Source: Actinocrinis sp046724665
Lineage (GTDB): Bacteria; Actinomycetota; Actinomycetes; Streptomycetales; Catenulisporaceae
Length of the DNA stretch: 29,418 bases
Direction: 5' to 3'
Assembly (NCBI GenBank): GCA_046724665.1
Contig: JBKOWZ010000180.1
Span: 1 to 29,418 of the forward strand
Positions 24,758-29,418 of this stretch are shown in pieces. Numbering within the stretch: position 1 is the stretch's first letter; every line of letters begins with the position of its first letter. Both the position numbers and the translations under genes were made by a program. The notes under the pieces are model-generated. The model saw nothing but the letters and a program-made list of their open reading frames with translations. It was not told the DNA's origin and searched no databases.

Positions 24758-25747
24758 GTGACAGCCGTCGAGTCCCGCCCCGTGATGACCGTGACGCATG
24801 TCGTCACACCCGTGGCGCCCGACGCTGTCCTCGGCGAGACCGCGCCCGCGGCCGCGCGGGTGTCCTGGCGCGAGACGCTGAGCGCCTACGTCGCGCTGAC
24901 CAAGCCGCGGATCATCGAGCTGCTGATCGTCACCACGATTCCGGTGATGTTCCTCGCCGCGCATGGCGTGCCCTCGCTGCGGCTGGTGCTGGCGGTCACG
25001 GTCGGCGGCTACCTGTCGGCGGGCAGCGCGAACGCGCTCAACTGCTGGGTGGACCGCGACATCGACGCCGAGATGCGCCGCACCCGCCGCCGTCCGCTGC
25101 CGCGGCACAGCGTGACCGCCACGCAGACGGTCGTCTTCGGGCTCGTGCTCGGCGTGGTCTCGACGCTCTGGTTCGGCTTCCTGGTCAACTGGCTCTCCAG
25201 CGGCCTGGCGCTGGCCGCGAACGTCTTCTACGTCGTGGTCTACTCGATGGTCCTCAAGCGGCGCACGGCGCAGAACATCGTGTGGGGCGGGGCGGCCGGC
25301 TGCTTCCCGACGCTGATCGGCTGGACGGCCGTCACCGGCCGTCTCGACTGGCCGCCGGTCGTGCTGTTCATGGTGGTCTTCCTGTGGACCCCGCCGCACT
25401 TCTGGTCGCTGGCGCTGCGTTACCGCGAGGACTACGCGGCGGCGAAGGTCCCGATGCTGCCGGTGGTCGCCACCGAACGGCACGTTGCCTGGCAGATGAT
25501 GCTGTACACGTGGGCGACGGTGCTCTGTTCGCTCGCGCTGTGGCCCATCGCGCACACCGGCCCGGTTTACGCGGTCGGCGCGGCGCTGCTCGGCGTGGCG
25601 TTCCTGGCCGAGGCGCACCGGCTGCACCAGGCCGCGCGCAAGGGCGTGGCGGGCACGGCGTTGCGGCCGATGCGGATGTTCCACTTCTCCAACAGCTACC
25701 TGGCGCTGCTGTTCGTCTGCGCCGCGATCGATCCGCTGGTGCACTGA
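24758..25747 (+). CDS. ctaB: Protoheme IX farnesyltransferase (heme O synthase)
   Basis: This UbiA-family membrane prenyltransferase attaches a farnesyl group to heme B to make heme O for cytochrome oxidase. The 329-residue protein has ALTKPRIIELLIVTT near 43-57, the first Asp-rich motif NCWVDRDIDAEM with the following RRTRRRPLP, a second conserved region, WTPPHFWSLALRYREDYAAAKVPMLPVV, and about eight or nine hydrophobic helices. GTG at 24758 is chosen because AGAGG lies seven bases upstream and TAVESRP is how I remember the Streptomyces N-terminus; ATG at 24734 and 24785 are alternatives. The heme A synthase gene ctaA lies about 3 kb downstream. manA follows after three bases. Confidence 0.95.
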   Translation: MTAVESRPVMTVTHVVTPVAPDAVLGETAPAAARVSWRETLSAYVALTKPRIIELLIVTTIPVMFLAAHGVPSLRLVLAVTVGGYLSAGSANALNCWVDRDIDAEMRRTRRRPLPRHSVTATQTVVFGLVLGVVSTLWFGFLVNWLSSGLALAANVFYVVVYSMVLKRRTAQNIVWGGAAGCFPTLIGWTAVTGRLDWPPVVLFMVVFLWTPPHFWSLALRYREDYAAAKVPMLPVVATERHVAWQMMLYTWATVLCSLALWPIAHTGPVYAVGAALLGVAFLAEAHRLHQAARKGVAGTALRPMRMFHFSNSYLALLFVCAAIDPLVH

Positions 25748-25750
25748 CAC

Positions 25751-26965
25751 GTGGATCCACTGCACAACACCGTACAGCCGTATGCCTGGGGTTCGACCAC
25801 GGCGATTCCGCGACTGCTCGGCGTCGGCAATCCGGACGGCACGCCGCAGGCCGAGCTGTGGATGGGCGCCCATCCGAGCGGCCCGTCCGGACTGCGCCGC
25901 GGCGGCGCCGCGACGACGCTGGACGCCGTCGTCGCGGCCGACCCGGTCGGTGAACTCGGCGCCGCGACCGCCGAGCGCTTCGGCGGCCGTCTGCCGTTCC
26001 TGTTCAAGGTCCTGGCAGCGCAGAAGGCCTTGTCCATCCAGCTGCACCCGGACCGCGCACAGGCCGAGGCCGGATTCGCGGCCGAGGAGGCGCGGGGCGT
26101 GCCGCGCGGCGCGCGCGAGCGGGTGTACGTAGACGACTGGCCCAAGCCCGAGATCCTGTGCGCGCTGACCCCGTTCGAGGTGCTGGCCGGACTGCGCCCG
26201 GCGGCCGAGGCCGCGCTGGTCATCGACCGGCTCGGCGTCGAGGCGCTCGGCGGCCTGGTCAAGGAACTGCGCGCTGCACCGGAACCCGCGTCCGTCGCAC
26301 GCGCGCTGGCCGCGCTGCTCGCGTGGCCGCAGGACGAACGCGAGGCGCTCGTCGATGAGGTCGTGTTCGCCGCTGAGCGTTCGGCCGGCGAACCGGAGGC
26401 GTTCCAGGGCGCGTACGCGGCGATCGGGCACATGGCCCAGGACCACCCCGGCGACATCGGCCTCGTCTGCTCGCTGCTGATGAATCACGCGATCCTGCGG
26501 CCCGGCCAGGCGCTGTTCATGGGCGCCGGCGGCCTGCACGCGTACATCCGCGGCACCGGCGTGGAGTTGATGGCCAACTCGGACAACGTGATCCGCGCGG
26601 GCCTGACGCCCAAGCACATCGACATCCCGGAACTCGTGCGCGTCCTCCACCCCGAGGTCGAGGTCCCCATCCTGGCGGCGCGTCAGGTCGCGGCGGGCGT
26701 GCAGGAGTTCGACGTGCCGGTCCCCGAATTCCGGCTGCGGCGCTTGACCGTCCGCAACGGTACCGACCGGCGGGACCTTCGCGTGCCGGGGGACGGGCTG
26801 CCCCGCATCCTGCTGTGCGTCGAGGGTGCGGCTACGGCCGAGTGCGGCGAGCAGACGTTGGAGTTGGCGCGCGGCCGCTCGTGCTTCCTGCCTGCGGCTG
26901 ACGAGGCGGTCACGCTCACCGGCGAGGCCGAGCTGTTCCTCGCCTCACCCGGCGACTATTCCTGA
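25751..26965 (+). CDS. manA: Mannose-6-phosphate isomerase, class I
   Basis: The 404-residue zinc enzyme interconverts mannose-6-phosphate and fructose-6-phosphate. Motifs include YAWGSTTAIP near the start, AELWMGAHPSGPS, FLFKVLAAQKALSIQLHPD with the Gln and His metal ligands, WPKPEIL with the Glu ligand, and GGLHAYIRGTGVELMANSDNVIRAGLTPKHID with the last His ligand and active-site Arg. GTG at 25751 is three bases after the ctaB stop, so the two are co-transcribed despite unrelated pathways. The 3' end overlaps the convergent MarR gene by 10 bp. The protein appears complete. Confidence 0.95.
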   Translation: MDPLHNTVQPYAWGSTTAIPRLLGVGNPDGTPQAELWMGAHPSGPSGLRRGGAATTLDAVVAADPVGELGAATAERFGGRLPFLFKVLAAQKALSIQLHPDRAQAEAGFAAEEARGVPRGARERVYVDDWPKPEILCALTPFEVLAGLRPAAEAALVIDRLGVEALGGLVKELRAAPEPASVARALAALLAWPQDEREALVDEVVFAAERSAGEPEAFQGAYAAIGHMAQDHPGDIGLVCSLLMNHAILRPGQALFMGAGGLHAYIRGTGVELMANSDNVIRAGLTPKHIDIPELVRVLHPEVEVPILAARQVAAGVQEFDVPVPEFRLRRLTVRNGTDRRDLRVPGDGLPRILLCVEGAATAECGEQTLELARGRSCFLPAADEAVTLTGEAELFLASPGDYS

Positions 26966-27417
26966 ACAGCGTGGTTGGTGGCCGACGGCCCGCCGAGGCC
27001 TGAGATCCGGTCCATCAGCACGCCCGCGAGATAGAGGACGTGCCGCTCGGTCTCGGTGAGTCCCTCAAGCGCGACGGCCAGCCACCGATCGCGCGACGCC
27101 ATGTCCTCGGCCAGCGCGCGTCCGCCGTCCTCGGTCAGTTCGAGGACGTATTGCCGGCGGTCCCGCTCGTCCCGCGACCTGGTGATCATCTCGGCGGCTT
27201 CGAGTTCCGCGATGGCCCGCGTCAGCGACTGCGGTTGCAGGCGTTCGGCGGCGGCGATCTCCCCGGGCGTCGTCGCGCCTCGGCGCCGCAGGTGCGCGAG
27301 CACGATGATCTTGGTCGGGCTGAGCGCGTCCGTCGGCCGCTCCATGCGCAGCCTTCTGGCCAGCCGGGTCGTGCCACGGCGGATCTGGGCGACGGTCTCG
27401 GGAGAATCGACTTCCAC
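26956..27417 (-). CDS. MarR-family transcriptional regulator
   Basis: The 153-residue protein is a winged helix-turn-helix regulator: LSPTKIIVLAHLRRRGATTPGEIAAAERLQPQSLTRAIAELEAAEMITRSRDERDRRQYVLELTEDG covers helices and wing at about 32-98, followed by the C-terminal dimerisation helices. Such dimers usually repress a neighbouring transporter or enzyme gene and are released by small aromatic ligands. It is divergent from a FUSC-type membrane protein gene across a 77-bp gap, so that gene is the obvious candidate target. The start is GTG at 27417. Its 3' end overlaps manA tail to tail by 10 bp. Confidence 0.9.
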   Translation of the reverse strand: MEVDSPETVAQIRRGTTRLARRLRMERPTDALSPTKIIVLAHLRRRGATTPGEIAAAERLQPQSLTRAIAELEAAEMITRSRDERDRRQYVLELTEDGGRALAEDMASRDRWLAVALEGLTETERHVLYLAGVLMDRISGLGGPSATNHAVQE

Positions 27418-27494
27418 GGTCGTACGCTATCACTTACTATTTTCGGCGGGCGCTTCCCGGATAACCTCGCTTCACAACGGGACTGGACTTCATC
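27418..27494. promoter_or_regulatory. Divergent control region between marR-type gene and FUSC gene
   Basis: The 77-bp gap holds an AT-rich patch, TATCACTTACTATTTT (27428-27443), that is unlike the surrounding sequence and is the likely place for promoters and MarR binding. On the minus strand a GATAGC hexamer lies about eight bases before the regulator GTG, so its transcript may be leaderless. On the plus strand GGATAAC (27459-27465) is a possible -10 for the FUSC gene. I do not see a clean long palindrome. Confidence 0.4.
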
Positions 27495-29201
27495 GTGACG
27501 TCAAAATCGTACGTTGTGCGTAGTATCCCTCCGGCGATCATCCAAGCAGTCGGCGTGCTGCTCTGCTTCGGCTCCGGGCTGCTGCTCGACCACTTCTTCC
27601 TGCCGGGGCCCGCGATCGTCATCCTCACCCTGGTGCTGGGGCTCACCCTCGGCCGCAGCCAGCGGCGCACCGGGACGCGCGAACGGCTGGTCGGGCTGGT
27701 CACGCTGCCGTTCGTCGCGGTCGCCTGTAGCGAGATCGGCCGCCTCTTCCTGCACCATCCGACGGTCGCGGACACGCTGTTCACCCTCGGCCTCGGCCTG
27801 GCCGTCTGGCTGCGGCGCTTCGGGCCCTGGGGCACGCGGATCGGCACGCTGGTCTCGCTACCGTTCGTCGCGGTGCTGGTCACGCCGGTCCCGCCGGTTC
27901 CCGGAGCGCTGCCGTCGCAGGGCCGCGCGATGCTGTGGAGCGCGGTGGCGTCGGTGATCGCCTTCCTCTGGGTCTGGGCCGCACAGGCCGTGGCCGCCCG
28001 CCTCGGCTTCCCGGCCGCGGCACCCGCCAGCGCCGCCAAGAGCACGCCGCGGCTCGGCAGCCGGATCCTGACGAGCGACCGGATGGCCGTGCAGATGACG
28101 CTGTCCCTCGCGCTCGCGTTCGTCATCGGCCGCACAGTCTTCCCGACGCACTGGACGTGGATCGTGGTGACCGCGTTCGTCGTCAACAGCGCGAACCGCG
28201 GCCGCGGCGACGTCGCGTACAAGAGCGCGATGCGTGTAGTCGGCGCCTCGACCGGTACGGTCGCGGCAACGCTGCTCACCGGCCTGTTCCCGCCGCGCGA
28301 CAACACGGCCGTCGCGATCATCCTGGTCGTGCTGATCCTCGGCAACTGGCTCCGGACGATCAGCTACACGTATTGGGCCGCGTGCGTCACGTCGGTGCTC
28401 TCGCTGTTGCAGGGCTACTTCGGCGAGAACGAGGTCGTGCTGATCGGCGAGCGCCTGCTTCAGATCGTGCTCGGCGGCGCGCTCTCGGCGGCGATCGCCT
28501 GGTTCATCCTGCCGGTCAAGAGTCGGCAGGTGCTGCGCCGCCGCCTCGCCGACGTCCTCGCCCCGCTGACCGACGCGCTGGTAGCGGCTCAACGCGCCCC
28601 CGGAGAATTCGCGCGGCATCAGCGTTCGTTCGAGGAGGGACTGCTCGCGCTCGAGCAGGTCGCCCCGACATTCAAGGCGCACCGTCGCGTGCAGCGGCTA
28701 CGGCTGCGCGGCGCGGTCGTCGGGCATCCGGCGGATGCGATAGACGCCGTCGGCGGCTGCGTGCAGCCTCTGGCGGTACTCGCGGCCGAGGCGGATCAGT
28801 GCCCGGAAACCTTCGCCGAGCCCGCGGTGGCCGGCCTGCTCAAGTCGGTCACCGGCAACGTCGTGGGTGCGCGGCGGTTCATCGGACGCCGACCGGAGGC
28901 GCGCTATCGGCCACTAGCCGCGGTCGCCGAGGACGGCGCCGTCATCGCCGCGTTGTCGCTGATAGACGAGCACATGCGCGTGATCTGCGACCTACGCTGG
29001 GACGACGGCCCGCTCCGGCAGGTGCGGGCGCACGCGCATCGAAGTCAGGATGCGCAGGGCGGCGATCCAGGTCAGGCAGGCGCCGACCATGTGCAGCAGG
29101 ACCAGCCACGCGGGCAGGCCGGTGAAGTACTGCGTGTAGCCGATCGCGGCCTGGGCCGCGAGCACCAGGAGCAGGTCGCGGGTGGCGCGCAGGACGGCTG
29201 A
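27495..29201 (+). CDS. FUSC-family membrane protein (aromatic acid exporter-like)
   Basis: The 568-residue product has two blocks of hydrophobic helices (about residues 10-170 and 195-345) separated by a polar Ala/Lys/Ser linker, then a long cytoplasmic region. The second block, including HWTWIVVTAFVVNSANRGRGDVAYKSAMRVVGASTGTVAATLL, is characteristic of FUSC-like proteins related to fusaric acid and p-hydroxybenzoate efflux. The likely role is export of small organic compounds, controlled by the divergent MarR protein. GTG at 27495 gives the full first helix. The last 69 or so residues (from 500) are antisense to ctaA, Gln/Gly/Arg-rich and unlike a conserved domain; the natural C-terminus may be near residue 500, with the stop lost or a frameshift present. 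Confidence 0.82.
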   Translation: MTSKSYVVRSIPPAIIQAVGVLLCFGSGLLLDHFFLPGPAIVILTLVLGLTLGRSQRRTGTRERLVGLVTLPFVAVACSEIGRLFLHHPTVADTLFTLGLGLAVWLRRFGPWGTRIGTLVSLPFVAVLVTPVPPVPGALPSQGRAMLWSAVASVIAFLWVWAAQAVAARLGFPAAAPASAAKSTPRLGSRILTSDRMAVQMTLSLALAFVIGRTVFPTHWTWIVVTAFVVNSANRGRGDVAYKSAMRVVGASTGTVAATLLTGLFPPRDNTAVAIILVVLILGNWLRTISYTYWAACVTSVLSLLQGYFGENEVVLIGERLLQIVLGGALSAAIAWFILPVKSRQVLRRRLADVLAPLTDALVAAQRAPGEFARHQRSFEEGLLALEQVAPTFKAHRRVQRLRLRGAVVGHPADAIDAVGGCVQPLAVLAAEADQCPETFAEPAVAGLLKSVTGNVVGARRFIGRRPEARYRPLAAVAEDGAVIAALSLIDEHMRVICDLRWDDGPLRQVRAHAHRSQDAQGGDPGQAGADHVQQDQPRGQAGEVLRVADRGLGREHQEQVAGGAQDG

Positions 29202-29418
29202 CGGTGCGTCGGTCGCCTTGAGCGCGAACCAGAGCGCGGCGGTCAGCCCGACCACGATGAACACCAGGTCGGCGTGAGCCTGGGTGATGTCCGCCGCGTT
29301 GAGTCCGAGGCGCCGCGCGGCGTCGGCCGCTCCGGCGTGCGGTCCGGTGCCGGTGACCAGCGTGCCGGCGACGACGACCGCGCCGGCCGCGGCGACCAGC
29401 GTGCGCGCCAGCCAGCGC
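28992..29418 (-). CDS. ctaA: Heme A synthase CtaA/COX15 (3' part)
   Basis: Only the C-terminal 141 residues are in the window; the gene continues past the right edge. Visible are a helix (LVAAAGAVVVAGTLVTG), the conserved TGTGPHAG, then RLGLNAADITQAHADLVFIVVGLTAALWFAL with one conserved His, and GYTQYFTGLPAWLVLLHMVGACLTWIAALRIL with the second conserved His before a short Arg-rich cytoplasmic tail. CtaA oxidises heme O, made by CtaB, to heme A for aa3-type oxidase. ctaB is about 3.2 kb away on the other strand. A GTG at 29264 within the frame is internal and not the start. The 3' 210 bp overlap the end of the FUSC reading frame on the opposite strand. Confidence 0.92.
   Translation of the reverse strand, partial: RWLARTLVAAAGAVVVAGTLVTGTGPHAGAADAARRLGLNAADITQAHADLVFIVVGLTAALWFALKATDAPSAVLRATRDLLLVLAAQAAIGYTQYFTGLPAWLVLLHMVGACLTWIAALRILTSMRVRPHLPERAVVPA

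Noticed and set aside
24587..26650. 687-codon open frame on the minus strand
   Set aside because: It is a shadow of ctaB and manA, rich in Arg, His and Gln with no recognisable domain.

Overview
This window is a GC-rich chromosomal segment from an actinobacterium, most like the Streptomyces/Catenulispora side of the phylum. Supporting signs are the near-universal G or C at third codon positions, frequent GTG starts, and lineage-typical genes: a mycothiol-dependent maleylpyruvate isomerase-type protein, WhiA, RbpA, OpcA and a Tat-type Rieske protein. The order uvrA - Rieske - uvrC - rapZ - yvcK - whiA - gap - pgk - tpiA - secG - rbpA - pgl/opcA/zwf/tal/tkt - ctaB/ctaA is the conserved actinobacterial backbone. 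The assignment comes from gene content and remembered synteny; no database was searched.

Layout. Bases 1-1655 (minus strand) hold a three-gene run: a DinB/maleylpyruvate isomerase-like protein, a metallo-beta-lactamase-fold hydrolase, and the start of an unknown Ala/Gly-rich protein cut by the window edge. Divergent from it, uvrA (1837-4698) leads to a Rieske [2Fe-2S] protein and uvrC (5509-7572), so nucleotide excision repair brackets a small redox protein. rapZ and yvcK overlap by 4 bp and are followed by the sporulation regulator whiA.

Between whiA and gap (10888-12356) the conserved order is interrupted by the one clearly accessory stretch. It holds an array of about nine diverged ~41-bp G/T-rich direct repeats (11021-11408), an AT-rich operator/promoter with GTAAC/GTTAC inverted repeats, and a VapB/VapC-type toxin-antitoxin pair (11499-12148).

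From 12357 the central-carbon block begins: gap, pgk and tpiA (glycolysis), then secG, an RbpA-family protein and a DUF2332 gene on the plus strand. Converging on them is the pentose-phosphate operon tkt-tal-zwf-opcA-pgl on the minus strand, with most junctions overlapped by 4 bp. A 21-codon micro-ORF exactly bridges zwf and opcA. Divergent from tkt is ctaB (heme O synthase), followed by manA, a MarR regulator facing a FUSC-type membrane protein, and the 3' part of ctaA (heme A synthase) at the right edge.

Nothing is unmistakably a new defence or mobile system. The points most worth a second look are the 41-bp repeat array beside the toxin-antitoxin pair, the zwf-opcA micro-ORF, a 210-bp antisense overlap of the FUSC gene with ctaA, a DNA-damage-type (PafBC/RecA-NDp-like) promoter at uvrA, large hairpins between gap and pgk and between secG and rbpA, and an apparent insertion in the S-loop of GAPDH.
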